From the NCBI GenBank assembly GCA_022508525.1, contig JAFLVA010000014.1, positions 1 to 37,509 of the forward strand: a stretch of DNA of 37,509 nucleotides, written 5' to 3'. A program made the position numbers and the translations under genes. Positions 16,028 to 25,109 of this stretch are shown here, piece by piece. Origin of the DNA: Erysipelotrichales bacterium (GTDB taxonomy: Bacteria > Bacillota_I > Bacilli_A > RFN20 > CAG-826). Under the pieces are notes generated by a model. That model made no database searches and had not been told where the DNA came from. It saw only the letters and a program-made list of their open reading frames with translations. Within the stretch, counting starts at the first letter, position 1. Every line of letters begins with the position of its first letter.

Positions 16028-17806
16028 CTATTCGACAGTAACAGATTTTGCAAGATTACGAGGTTTATCAATGTCATTTCCACGTAAAAGTGCAACATAA
16101 TAAGATAAATATTGTGAAGTCATAACACTTCCTAAAATTGATAAATCAGGATCAAAATCATCCATTACAAATGTATCAGTGCTAATAGCGTTTTCTTTTG
16201 TAACGAAAGAATATACAATAGCCTTTCGTGCTTTAACTTCTGAGAAGTTTCCTCTTATGGCAAGAGCAATGTCTTTATTACTGATAAATCCGAATACTGG
16301 AGTATTTTCTTCGATTAACGCAATTGGACCATGTTTTAACTCTCCGCCAGGGAAGGCTTCAGAATGTATGTAACTAATTTCTTTTAATTTAAGTGAACCT
16401 TCCATCGCTACAAAATAATCAAGTCCACGACCTAAAAAGAAAGCATTATGTGCATCTTTAACTTTATTTGCTATCTCTTTGATTTCATCTTTGCGTTCGA
16501 TGATGTTATTTAGCAAAATATTGTTATCTAATAACTTTTTAGATGCGTTATAATCATCAATAATTGCACTCTTTAATAGGTACAATAAAGAAACTTGTGC
16601 GTTATATGCTTTAGTAGATGCAACTGCAATTTCAACACCTGCGTATAAAAGTGCAGAATATGTTGCATCTCTTTCTAAAGTCGATCCTTTAGTGTTAGTA
16701 ATTGTAATAGTAGGATGAGTTTTAAATTCATTAATTTTTTTCAAACAGGTTATCACGTCTGCAGTTTCACCAGATTGTGATACTAAAATAAATATTTCAT
16801 CTTCATCAATAAATTTAGGAAAATATGCCCATTCAGAAGCAATATATACATTAGACATTTTTCCGATACTTTCCATATAATGCTTACCAATTAAAGATGC
16901 ATGGTAAGAAGTACCACAAGCAATAAATGAAACACATTTAGCGGTTTTAAGTTTTTCTATCATTTCTTCATTGAAACAATATTTGCCATTAATAAAATAG
17001 TTATCTATTAAGCGAGAAATGCAACTTGGAATTTCTTCAATCTCTTTGAGCATGTAATGAGGATAACCGCCTAAATCAATGTTTAATAGTTCGGCATTTC
17101 TTGTTGTATATTTTGCTTTTTGCTTTACACCATCTTGATAAATTTTAATGTCATGTTCGCCAATAATACCATATTGGTTATCAAGTATGTCAATAAATTT
17201 TACACATGTTTTAATCATTGGTAATGCATCAGATGCTAGATAATTAGTTTTATCACCAACACCAATTAGAAGTGGTGATTTTCTTTTGGCAAAATATAAA
17301 TTTTCACTATCGTTTTTAAAAATAATAGCAATTGCTAAAGATCCATGAATTATTTTAAGAGCATTATTGATTGCGTCTAGAACACTATTAGTTTTCTTAT
17401 ATTCGTCCTCAAGTACATTTGCTATTACTTCAGTGTCGGTGTCAGAATAAAATTCGTATCCCTTTTCTCTTAAACTATTCTTTATTTCTTGGAAGTTTTC
17501 AATTACACCATTATGTACAATAGTAAACAAGCCATCGTTACTTTTATGTGGGTGACAATTTCTTTTTGATGGAGCGCCATGTGTAGCCCATCTTGTGTGT
17601 CCAATTCCTAAACTAGTATTAATAAGCGAAGGAATTTCAGAATCTAATAAATGTACACGTCCAACAACGCGATAATTTTTAATTTCTTGATTTTCCATAA
17701 TGGCAATACCCGCAGAATCATAGCCACGATATTCCAAAGATTTTAATCCATTAAGTAAATAATTTCGAGAATCATGATTCCCAACAATTCCAACAATTCC
17801 ACACAT
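16028..17806 (-). CDS. glmS: Glutamine-fructose-6-phosphate aminotransferase GlmS
   Basis: This is the first enzyme of UDP-GlcNAc synthesis: fructose-6-phosphate plus glutamine to glucosamine-6-phosphate. It has 592 residues. Cys2 of MCGIVGIVG is the glutaminase nucleophile. LEYRGYDSAG, GHTRWATHG, the HNGVIEN loop, and two SIS sugar-isomerase domains (FIACGTSYHA, LVSQSGETADV, EVAVAS-like VEIAVASTKAY) follow. The C-terminus PRNLAKSVTVE is the conserved family end. AGGAGG lies 8 bases before the ATG. No glmS ribozyme is recognised in the short leader. Confidence 0.96.
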   Translation of the reverse strand: MCGIVGIVGNHDSRNYLLNGLKSLEYRGYDSAGIAIMENQEIKNYRVVGRVHLLDSEIPSLINTSLGIGHTRWATHGAPSKRNCHPHKSNDGLFTIVHNGVIENFQEIKNSLREKGYEFYSDTDTEVIANVLEDEYKKTNSVLDAINNALKIIHGSLAIAIIFKNDSENLYFAKRKSPLLIGVGDKTNYLASDALPMIKTCVKFIDILDNQYGIIGEHDIKIYQDGVKQKAKYTTRNAELLNIDLGGYPHYMLKEIEEIPSCISRLIDNYFINGKYCFNEEMIEKLKTAKCVSFIACGTSYHASLIGKHYMESIGKMSNVYIASEWAYFPKFIDEDEIFILVSQSGETADVITCLKKINEFKTHPTITITNTKGSTLERDATYSALLYAGVEIAVASTKAYNAQVSLLYLLKSAIIDDYNASKKLLDNNILLNNIIERKDEIKEIANKVKDAHNAFFLGRGLDYFVAMEGSLKLKEISYIHSEAFPGGELKHGPIALIEENTPVFGFISNKDIALAIRGNFSEVKARKAIVYSFVTKENAISTDTFVMDDFDPDLSILGSVMTSQYLSYYVALLRGNDIDKPRNLAKSVTVE

Positions 17807-17879
17807 TTTTTATTCCTCCTAAAAAAAGAACTCTATTTATAAATACTTTTAAATCTGTCTGGTGTGACAAAAACACAAT

Positions 17880-17908
17880 ATTTTAGCATTATAAATTAGT
17901 TCTATCAA
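17880..17908 (-). promoter_or_regulatory. Promoter of the glmSMU operon
   Basis: On the minus strand TTGATA (17908-17903), 17 bases, then TAAAAT (17885-17880), with TG one base before the -10. The start would be near 17873, giving a leader of about 66 bases. That leader has a small hairpin with TGTC/GACA arms (about 17854-17867) and the ribosome binding site. Confidence 0.65.
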
Positions 17909-18134
17909 TATAAATTTTAATTATTATATAATTAATATCTTAATAAATAATAGTTTTTATTCATAAGTTTTAGATTTCTTTAGTATTTCATATGTCTCAT
18001 ATTCCTTTTAGCAATATTAAAAAATTATTTATTTTTTTAATCATATAAAAAAAATAACTAAAAGGCAATATAACGTAAATAATTTAAAATTATAAATAAT
18101 TTTAAAAAAAATTAGACTTTTTTATTTTTTTAAC

Positions 18135-18163
18135 TTGATATAAAAAAAAGAAAATACTATCAT
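18135..18163 (+). promoter_or_regulatory. Promoter of the PAP2 phosphatase gene
   Basis: TTGATA (18135-18140), 17 bases, TATCAT (18158-18163). RNA would begin about 16 bases before the ATG. The rest of the 17909-18134 spacer between the divergent promoters is AT-rich with no ORF or fold recognised. Confidence 0.6.
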
Positions 18164-18185
18164 TATTTTGAAAGGAATGAATCAT

Positions 18186-19064
18186 ATGAAAAATAAAAAA
18201 TTCTTACTTCCATTTTCTATCGTGTTTGGAATTGTATTTATAATTTTTGTTCTTGGCTTATTCTTTGATCTTCAATTTGCCAAAGCAATCTATGATAGCG
18301 AGAATATATTTGCCAAAATAATGGCGGCAATTGGTGAAACACCAGCTTATGGTGGATTAGCTTTTATAGGTGGTGGTTTGATTGCTACTAACTTAAAAAG
18401 AGAAAACAAAGCTCTTAAGATTGCTTTCTTTGGTGTTGCAGCTTTATGTATTATAGGAGGCATTGTTCTATCGACAAGAGCTATGGCCTCACACAATGCA
18501 TTTAATATTGAAGATCAATGGTACTTTACTTTACCGTTTGCATTACTAATTGATGGAGCATTAGGTTATCTAGGATATCGTATATGCAAAAATTCCAAAA
18601 ACAAAGATACGCTTAAAATATTATTATTTATGTTAATTGTAATTGGTAGTGTTATCCTTATTGTTACAGTTTTAAAACACTTGTGGGGACGTCCAAGATA
18701 TCGTTGGCTAAATGAAAATGGTTTAGATAATTTCCGTAATTGGTGGCAAATTCACTCAGGCATTAAGGATGAGTTCCCACTTGTAGATAGTGATGAATTT
18801 AAATCTTGTCCATCTGGGCATACATCATCTGCGGCTACTGCCTTATTGTTAATGTATTTACCTCTAATTGATAAAAGGTTAAGAGGTAAAGAAACGTTGT
18901 TACTATTAATTGGTGCAGCTTGGGCAGGAGTAGTTGGATTCACACGACACATAATGGGTGCACATTTCTTAACAGACACTACATTTGGATATATGATTAC
19001 TATGATTATAATTTTTGTTATGAATTTGTTGTTCAATAAATTCAAAGACAAAATAAGAATCTAA
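18186..19064 (+). CDS. PAP2 family membrane phosphatase
   Basis: A membrane protein of 292 residues from ATG 18186. AAAGGA at 18171-18176 is 9 bases away, favouring this over TTG 18168 or ATG 18177. About six hydrophobic segments are seen. The three phosphatidic-acid phosphatase motifs are in order: KHLWGRPR (KxxxxxxRP type), CPSGHTSSA (PSGH) and TRHIMGAHFLTD (SRxxxxxHxxxD type). Members dephosphorylate undecaprenyl pyrophosphate, phosphatidic acid or PG-phosphate. Which applies here is open. It has its own promoter and terminator. Confidence 0.88.
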   Translation: MKNKKFLLPFSIVFGIVFIIFVLGLFFDLQFAKAIYDSENIFAKIMAAIGETPAYGGLAFIGGGLIATNLKRENKALKIAFFGVAALCIIGGIVLSTRAMASHNAFNIEDQWYFTLPFALLIDGALGYLGYRICKNSKNKDTLKILLFMLIVIGSVILIVTVLKHLWGRPRYRWLNENGLDNFRNWWQIHSGIKDEFPLVDSDEFKSCPSGHTSSAATALLLMYLPLIDKRLRGKETLLLLIGAAWAGVVGFTRHIMGAHFLTDTTFGYMITMIIIFVMNLLFNKFKDKIRI

Positions 19065-19092
19065 TCTCGTATTTAAGATTATAAGTTAACTT

Positions 19093-19120
19093 AGATGTCT
19101 ATCAATTAGACATCTTTTAT
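19093..19120 (+). terminator. Terminator after the PAP2 gene
   Basis: Nine-base stem AGATGTCTA (19093-19101) with TAGACATCT (19107-19115), loop TCAAT, followed by TTTATTTTT. Confidence 0.85.
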
Positions 19121-19170
19121 TTTTGTAATTATGGTTTATAATTTGTTTAGAATAAGAAAGGAGTGCAAAT

Positions 19171-21477
19171 ATGACAAATATTGAATTACTTGCACCAGCA
19201 GGGAATATAGACGCTTTAAAGGCTGCGATTAATAATGGTGCAAATGCAGTATATTTAGGGCTAAATAATTTTAATGCTCGCATGAAGGCGGATAATTTCA
19301 CGATTGATAATATTAGAAGTGTTGTCGAATTTGCTCACCTTTTTAATGTCAAGGTTTATTTAACAATCAATACAATTTTAAAAGATGAAGAAATCACTGA
19401 TTTTTTATATATGATAGATAAATGCGTGGAAGCTAAAGTAGACGCATATATTGTGCAAGACTTTGGTGCGGCATATTTACTAAAAAATCGCTATAAAGGT
19501 ATTTGTTTGCATGCATCTACTCAAATGGGAATACATAATTTATTAGGTGCAAAAGTAGCGGAAGATTTTGGATTTAAGAGAGTAATTTTATCGCGAGAAA
19601 CAACTCTAAAAGATATAAAAAGCATCAAAGAAAATACAAATTTGGAGATTGAATTTTTTGTTCAAGGCGCGCTATGTGTAAGCTTTTCTGGAAATTGCTA
19701 TATGTCTAGTTTCTTATCAAAAGAAAGTGGTAATAGAGGAAGATGCAAACAATATTGTAGACAAAAGTATATTGTTTCTGATGGCGAAAAAACACTTGAT
19801 AAGGGATATTATTTATCAGCAAAAGATCTAAGCCTTGCTAACGAACTACGGGCCTTAGTCAATGCAGGTGTTATGTCATTTAAAATTGAAGGAAGAATGC
19901 GTCGAGAAGGCTATGTCGCATTAGCAGTAAAAACTTATCGAAAGTTAATCGATGAAAATTATAGAAGAATAAATGAAGAAGAACAAAAAGATCTTCGTGT
20001 TGCTTTTTCTCGTGGTGAATTTAATAACTATGCATATTTAAATGGTAATAATGGAAATATTATTAATGAAAAAAACCAAAATCATTTAGGCGTCAAAATA
20101 GGAAAATTACTACATATAATGCCATTTAAAAATGATTTATACGAGTTAGAAATATATTCAAGTCATGAGTTATCGAGTGGTGATGGATTGAAATTCATCG
20201 ATGGAAACAAAGAAATTTCAAGTCTTGGCGTGGGAAATGTCATAAAAAAACGAAGCAATGTCTATACAATTTTTACTAAGCAGAAAATTTCAAAAATAAA
20301 TCTAGATGTTTATTTAACTCTTGATAAAAAACGTGAAGATGAGTGTTTAAATTTTTCTAAAAAACTTCCAGTAGACATAAAAATAAAGGCTTTAGAAGAA
20401 GAAAAGTTACAAATGTTTTTAGAGTGCAATGGAGTTAATGTAGACTATACATCAAATTTCATTTGTAAAAAAGCCATAAATCAAGTTACCTCACAAGATG
20501 AAATTATACGACAAGTCTCAAAGTTAAACGATACGGAATTTGCACCAAATAGTTTTGAAATATCACTAGACAAAGTATTTATTCCTAAAAGCATTCTTAA
20601 TGATTTAAGACGTGCAGGTTTTAAACTTTTAAAAGAATGTTTAATTAACGATTTTGAAAAAGAATATAATGTTGAAATTTTATTAGATAAGTTAGATCAT
20701 AGTTATGAATTTATAAATTATGGCGATGCACTTATCATTAACGAAGAAATAGATTTAAATTTACTCGACAAGAGTTATCAAGGACTTATTATTTATGCTC
20801 CTAATAATTATTATCCGCAATTGCACAATAAAATCGAGTATTTATTAAATTATTTTACTAAAGCAAAAATTGCTCTCAATCTTCCGTTAATCGCAACTAT
20901 ATCAGATTTAAATATTTTAGAAACAATAATTAAAAAACTTAAGAATGTTATTTTAGTGGCTAATAATATTTATGGCCTTGCTTTTTGTAAGTGTTATGAT
21001 GTAATTGCAAATTCTAGTTTAAATATTAATAACAGTTATGCCATTAAATTAATGAAAGAATTGGGCGTAAAAGCCGTTGTGTCTTCTATAGAGAGTAATA
21101 AAGAATTTCTTTTGAAGCATCCTGACTTATATTATTATTCCTTTGGGTATAATACTCTAATGAACTATGTCCATTGTCCTTTTAAAAGTGTTTACAAAAA
21201 AGAATGTAAAAATTGTGCATATCATGATTCTTTATCGTTTAAAGATGAATTCAACAATAGTACATACTCAATTAGAAGAATCAAAATTGAACGTTGTTAT
21301 TTTGAGCTTTTAAACTCTAATGCCATAAATGTATATAAAAAAATCAATAATCCGGGAATTATTGATTTAAGAAATGTCAAAAAAATAACTACACTTTTAG
21401 AAATGCTGGAAAACCAAAGAAGTTGTAACGTAGAAGACAAAGAAACAACAGGTTTGTTTTTGAAATTTATAGACTAG
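19171..21477 (+). CDS. Long U32 family protein, RlhA-like RNA hydroxylase homologue
   Basis: A protein of 768 residues. The U32 core (about 1-280) starts IELLAPAGN and contains the family signature around FFVQGALCVSFSGNC. Four Cys at 169, 176, 192 and 196 are spaced as the putative iron-sulfur ligands. It continues with KIEGRMR, then the VAFSRGEFNNYAYLNG segment. A long C-terminal part of DUF3656 type ends with a CPFK...C..C cluster and YSIRR. This matches E. coli RlhA (YdcP), which makes 5-hydroxycytidine in 23S rRNA, more than the short TrhP/YrrO form. Family names such as collagenase or peptidase are historical. It has GGAG upstream and ends 8 bases from the convergent chorismate mutase. 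The RNA target is inferred. Confidence 0.82.
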   Translation: MTNIELLAPAGNIDALKAAINNGANAVYLGLNNFNARMKADNFTIDNIRSVVEFAHLFNVKVYLTINTILKDEEITDFLYMIDKCVEAKVDAYIVQDFGAAYLLKNRYKGICLHASTQMGIHNLLGAKVAEDFGFKRVILSRETTLKDIKSIKENTNLEIEFFVQGALCVSFSGNCYMSSFLSKESGNRGRCKQYCRQKYIVSDGEKTLDKGYYLSAKDLSLANELRALVNAGVMSFKIEGRMRREGYVALAVKTYRKLIDENYRRINEEEQKDLRVAFSRGEFNNYAYLNGNNGNIINEKNQNHLGVKIGKLLHIMPFKNDLYELEIYSSHELSSGDGLKFIDGNKEISSLGVGNVIKKRSNVYTIFTKQKISKINLDVYLTLDKKREDECLNFSKKLPVDIKIKALEEEKLQMFLECNGVNVDYTSNFICKKAINQVTSQDEIIRQVSKLNDTEFAPNSFEISLDKVFIPKSILNDLRRAGFKLLKECLINDFEKEYNVEILLDKLDHSYEFINYGDALIINEEIDLNLLDKSYQGLIIYAPNNYYPQLHNKIEYLLNYFTKAKIALNLPLIATISDLNILETIIKKLKNVILVANNIYGLAFCKCYDVIANSSLNINNSYAIKLMKELGVKAVVSSIESNKEFLLKHPDLYYYSFGYNTLMNYVHCPFKSVYKKECKNCAYHDSLSFKDEFNNSTYSIRRIKIERCYFELLNSNAINVYKKINNPGIIDLRNVKKITTLLEMLENQRSCNVEDKETTGLFLKFID

Positions 21478-21485
21478 TAGCAATG

Positions 21486-21767
21486 TTATCTAAAGTTTGT
21501 TTTTATCAAGTCTTCTTGATATTTTTTGCTTGCTTTAATTAAAGCGTTGTTTACTGGTTCATAATAATTTTTTACAATATGTATAGGATGATTTTCTATT
21601 TTTGATTTAATCTCTTTTTCACGTTCTTTATTTGTAATTTTTATATTATTATCATATTTTATTTTCGCGATTTTTTCAGCAATTTGCATACGTAATACAA
21701 ATAATTCCATTAATTTAGAATCTATTTCATCGATTTCTTTTCTTAAAATTTTTAATTCGTTTTCCAT
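21486..21767 (-). CDS. Chorismate mutase, AroQ class (monofunctional)
   Basis: This converts chorismate to prephenate. It has 93 residues, all helical, with the AroQ-class pattern: LRKEIDEIDSKLMELFVLRM gives Arg9 and Arg26, a Lys in AEKIAKIK, a NKEREKEI segment, and SKKYQ near the C-terminus supplying the Ser/Gln pair. It is not fused to prephenate dehydratase, prephenate dehydrogenase or DAHP synthase, so its product is free prephenate. It diverges from the aroB-led operon across a 130-base region and converges on the RlhA-like gene. TATAAT preceded by TGA at 21790-21785 (minus strand) is its likely promoter. GGTGA serves as ribosome binding site. Confidence 0.85.
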   Translation of the reverse strand: MENELKILRKEIDEIDSKLMELFVLRMQIAEKIAKIKYDNNIKITNKEREKEIKSKIENHPIHIVKNYYEPVNNALIKASKKYQEDLIKTNFR

Positions 21768-21784
21768 ATTTAATCACCAAATTG

Positions 21785-21793
21785 ATTATATCA
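21785..21793 (-). promoter_or_regulatory. Extended -10 of chorismate mutase
   Basis: On the minus strand TGATATAAT: TG, one base, TATAAT (21790-21785). No clear -35 is seen. It faces away from the aro operon promoter about 40 bases further right. Confidence 0.45.
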
Positions 21794-21829
21794 TACTTCA
21801 TAATTTAAGGCTAAATATAGTTGCTTGAG

Positions 21830-21858
21830 TTGAAGATTATAGTAGTTTATTTTATAAT
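21830..21858 (+). promoter_or_regulatory. Promoter of the shikimate/U32 operon
   Basis: TTGAAG (21830-21835), 17 bases, TATAAT (21853-21858). The predicted RNA start near 21865 is about 33 bases before the aroB start chosen here. No T-box, tyrosine or tryptophan operator-like element was recognised in the short leader. Confidence 0.65.
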
Positions 21859-21897
21859 ATTAAAATAATGAATTATTTTAAGAGTGAGGTGACTAGT

Positions 21898-22878
21898 ATG
21901 ATTATTAATTTATTTGCAGAAAACGGCAGATATCAAGCCATATTAAAAAAAGGTATTTTTAATCATCTCAATAGTTATCTTGACTTCAACAAAAAGATTC
22001 TTTTTATCATAGATGAAAATGTTAGTGAAAAATTTTATAAAAAGTTTACCAGTAATGGAATTGTATATAAATTTATAGCTTTAGAAAAAAACAAGTCAAT
22101 TGAGACTGTAATGGAAATTATTGAAATATTGAACAATAATAATTTCTCTCGCGATGACTACATTGTGTCAATTGGGGGCGGAATCACTTCAGATGTTGCA
22201 GGATTTGCTTCATCAATATACAAAAGAGGTATTAAATGGATATCAATTCCGACTACAACTCTTGCAATGATTGATGCTTCAGTAGGTGGCAAAACCGGGA
22301 TTAACTATCAAAACGCTAAAAATCAAATTGGTAATTTTTATTTTCCAGAGAAAGTGTTGATAGATGTTAATGTTTTAAAAACATTAGATAAAAGAAATTT
22401 TAATAATGGACTTTGCGAAGCAATAAAGATAGGAATAACGCTTGAAAAATCAATTTTAGATTTAATGATTGATCCTTATACTAATTTAATGAAGATTATT
22501 GAAAAATCTATAAAAGCTAAAAATAAAATAGTCAAACTAGATATAAGAGACTATAATGCTCGACATGTGTTAAATTTTGGTCATACAATAGGGCATGCTT
22601 TAGAAATGGTCGATAATGATTTATTGCATGGTGAAGCAATATTAATTGGAATGCACTATGTTTCTTCTTTTAAAGTGAAAAAAATTATTAGAAACTATAT
22701 GGTTCAATTTGATATTTCAGATAGATTTTATGATTTTAATCAATTAATTCCTTATCTTTTGCAAGATAAAAAAATCGAAGCAAATAAATTTAAAATTGTA
22801 TTAGCCAATGATATTCTTGATTATACAATTAAAGATATGGACTTAGATGAATTAAAATCAATTTATGAAAGAAGGTAA
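21898..22878 (+). CDS. aroB: 3-dehydroquinate synthase
   Basis: Second step of the shikimate pathway: DAHP to 3-dehydroquinate, needing NAD and a divalent metal. I take ATG 21898 (326 residues) because GAGGTG lies just upstream, rather than ATG 21868. Family motifs are intact: GGGITSDVAGFASS, PTTTLAMIDASVGGKTGIN, then the metal-binding histidines in LNFGHTIGHALE and LLHGEAILIGM. It is slightly shorter than the usual 350-360 residues. First gene of a tightly packed seven-gene operon; the next start is 3 bases after its stop. Confidence 0.93.
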   Translation: MIINLFAENGRYQAILKKGIFNHLNSYLDFNKKILFIIDENVSEKFYKKFTSNGIVYKFIALEKNKSIETVMEIIEILNNNNFSRDDYIVSIGGGITSDVAGFASSIYKRGIKWISIPTTTLAMIDASVGGKTGINYQNAKNQIGNFYFPEKVLIDVNVLKTLDKRNFNNGLCEAIKIGITLEKSILDLMIDPYTNLMKIIEKSIKAKNKIVKLDIRDYNARHVLNFGHTIGHALEMVDNDLLHGEAILIGMHYVSSFKVKKIIRNYMVQFDISDRFYDFNQLIPYLLQDKKIEANKFKIVLANDILDYTIKDMDLDELKSIYERR

Positions 22879-22881
22879 ATT

Positions 22882-23868
22882 ATGGGAAGTGTACTAGGAA
22901 AGAATATCACATTAACTATATTCGGTGAATCTCATGGAAAAGTAGTAGGAGCAACACTTGCTGGTTTGCCTTCAGGAATTAAAATTGACGAAAATTTTAT
23001 TAATTCACAAATGATGAAACGTAAGGCAGTTGGTGGATTAACTACTCCACGTATTGAAGATGATAAAGTTAAATTTATAAGTGGAGTGAAAGATGGATTT
23101 TCAAACGGAAACCCATTAACAGTAATTATTGAAAATAATGATTATGATGATAGAGAATATATAAATAAAATTGCTCGACCATCTCATAGTGATTTCGTAA
23201 CGTTTATGCGTCATAAAGAATACGGAGAAAGAAGAGGTGGCGGATTTTCATCTGGTCGTTTAACTGCACCAATTGTGGCATTAGGTGCAATTGTCATATC
23301 AATACTTGAAAGCAAAAATATTCATATATCTTCCTCAATTAATAAAAAAGTATTAGATAAAATAGATGAGGTTAGGAAAGATGGAAATTCAATTGGCGCT
23401 GAAGTAACAACTATTATAAGTGGAGTTGATATCGGTATTGGTGAGCCAATGTTTGATTCTATGGAAAGTGTTTTTGCTCATGCAATATTTTCTATACCTG
23501 GTGTAAAAGGTGTGTCTTTTGGACTTGGTTTTAAATATGATGAGGCATTGGGTAGTGAAGTCAATGATCAATTTATCATTAAAAATGATAAGGTTACCAC
23601 CAAAACAAACAATAGCGGTGGTATAGATGGTGGCATGACAAATGGTAATGACATAGTAATTCATACTGTTTTCAAACCAACTCCATCAATTGCAATGACG
23701 CAAAATGCATTAAACTTAGAAACAATGAGAATTGAAGAATATAAAATTGAAGGACGTCACGATGCATGTATAGCACTTCGTGGTCAAGTAGTTGTGGATA
23801 GTATACTTGCAATATCGTTATTTGATATGCTTGTGGAATTTTATGGAAAAAGGTATTTTAGCAAATGA
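22882..23868 (+). CDS. aroC: Chorismate synthase
   Basis: Last step to chorismate: EPSP to chorismate with reduced FMN. It has 328 residues, shorter than the usual 350-390. FGESHG at the start, RPSHSDF, then the RRGGGFSSGRLTAP block (in place of the common GRSSARET form) and the late GRHDACI block are all present. The GGGxxSGRLTAP variant occurs in other anaerobic Firmicutes. AAGAAGG lies before its ATG. Its stop overlaps the start of the aroE::aroK fusion as ATGA. Confidence 0.93.
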   Translation: MGSVLGKNITLTIFGESHGKVVGATLAGLPSGIKIDENFINSQMMKRKAVGGLTTPRIEDDKVKFISGVKDGFSNGNPLTVIIENNDYDDREYINKIARPSHSDFVTFMRHKEYGERRGGGFSSGRLTAPIVALGAIVISILESKNIHISSSINKKVLDKIDEVRKDGNSIGAEVTTIISGVDIGIGEPMFDSMESVFAHAIFSIPGVKGVSFGLGFKYDEALGSEVNDQFIIKNDKVTTKTNNSGGIDGGMTNGNDIVIHTVFKPTPSIAMTQNALNLETMRIEEYKIEGRHDACIALRGQVVVDSILAISLFDMLVEFYGKRYFSK

Positions 23869-25109
23869 GATACGGTTTAATTGGTAATAATGTAAATAAT
23901 AGTTTTTCTAAATACATTCATCATTTATTTAATAATGACGATTATTTTTTATTATCTGTTAATAAAAAGAAACTTCAAAATATTTTATTATCTAAAAAAT
24001 TTCGTGGACTAAATATTACAAAACCTTACAAAAAAGAAGTAATCCAATATTTGGATAAATTAGATAATATTGCTAGTAAAACAAATTCTGTAAATACAAT
24101 TATAAATAAAGATGGTTTATTAATTGGTTATAATACTGATTATGATGGTTTACGCTATTTATTTGAAAAAAATGGAATTGATATTACTGGAAAAAACATT
24201 GCTATTTTAGGAAGTGGCGGAGTAAGTTCTACAGTTGAGTGTATAGCAAAAGAATTAAATGCAAAAAACATTTATAGGATCAGTCGTAAGCCTAAACAAG
24301 ATTACATAACTTATAAAGAATTAGAAGGTAAAAACGTTGAAATAATTATCAATGCTACTCCGCGCGGGATGAGTGAAAATTCATTTCGCCCGTTAGTAAA
24401 TTTAAAAAGAATAATTGGTTTAGAAGCTGTTATTGATTTGATATATAATCCACTAAACACGTTTTTACTACAAGAAGCAAAAAAATTAAATGTTAAGGCC
24501 ATTAACGGACTAGATATGCTAATTGAACAAGCAAGGCTAGCAGAAGAATTATTTCAAAATACCAATATCAGTAAAGATAAAAACGTAATAATTTATCAAA
24601 AGATTCTAGATAAAAACTTAAATATCGCATTTATTGGTATGCCGTATTCAGGAAAGTCCACTATTGCCTACAATTTATCACAGCTATTAAATAAAGATTT
24701 TATCGATTTGGATATGCTTATTGAGGCAAGCACTAATCTTGAAATTAAAGATTTTATAAATAGACATGGTGAAAAGGAATTTCGAAAAGAAGAGTATAAA
24801 ATGCTAAAACTGCTTTCCTTTCAAAATGGTGAGATAATATCATGTGGTGGCGGTGTAGTTTTGAATAATTTAAATATGTCATTTTTGATGCAAAATTCTA
24901 TTGTTGTTTATTTAAAACGCGATATTAAATTGATAGAATTTGATGATAGTAGACCACTAGCATCAAATGAAAAAAGTTATCTAGAGTTATTAAAAAAGAG
25001 AGAAAAGCTTTATGAAAAATATGCTGATATTACGGTTGAAAACAATAAAACAGTTGAAGAAGTAGTTTTAGAAATTGCGAGGAAATATTATGAAATTTTT
25101 AGTAATTAA
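23865..25109 (+). CDS. aroE/aroK: Bifunctional shikimate dehydrogenase / shikimate kinase fusion
   Basis: A protein of 414 residues doing two consecutive steps: 3-dehydroshikimate to shikimate, then shikimate 3-phosphate. Residues 1-235 are AroE: substrate-binding Ser13 and Ser15, NITKPYK with catalytic Lys56, GYNTDYDG with Asp92, and the nucleotide loop GSGG (116-119). Residues 250-414 are AroK: Walker A GMPYSGKST (258-266), FIDLD near 280-283, the FRKEE segment, CGGGVV and SRPLA. Both active sites look complete. No linker domain is apparent, and no frameshift separates the halves. Its last 20 bases overlap the dehydroquinase gene. Confidence 0.92.
   Translation: MRYGLIGNNVNNSFSKYIHHLFNNDDYFLLSVNKKKLQNILLSKKFRGLNITKPYKKEVIQYLDKLDNIASKTNSVNTIINKDGLLIGYNTDYDGLRYLFEKNGIDITGKNIAILGSGGVSSTVECIAKELNAKNIYRISRKPKQDYITYKELEGKNVEIIINATPRGMSENSFRPLVNLKRIIGLEAVIDLIYNPLNTFLLQEAKKLNVKAINGLDMLIEQARLAEELFQNTNISKDKNVIIYQKILDKNLNIAFIGMPYSGKSTIAYNLSQLLNKDFIDLDMLIEASTNLEIKDFINRHGEKEFRKEEYKMLKLLSFQNGEIISCGGGVVLNNLNMSFLMQNSIVVYLKRDIKLIEFDDSRPLASNEKSYLELLKKREKLYEKYADITVENNKTVEEVVLEIARKYYEIFSN

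Noticed and set aside
17909-18134. Small RNA or short gene in the glmS/PAP2 spacer
   Set aside because: The stretch is extremely AT-rich with no frame, stem or promoter pair beyond the two divergent promoters.
19171-21477. Annotating the U32 proteins as secreted collagenases or peptidases
   Set aside because: They have no signal peptide or protease catalytic motif; characterised close relatives act on RNA with a Cys-bound cofactor.
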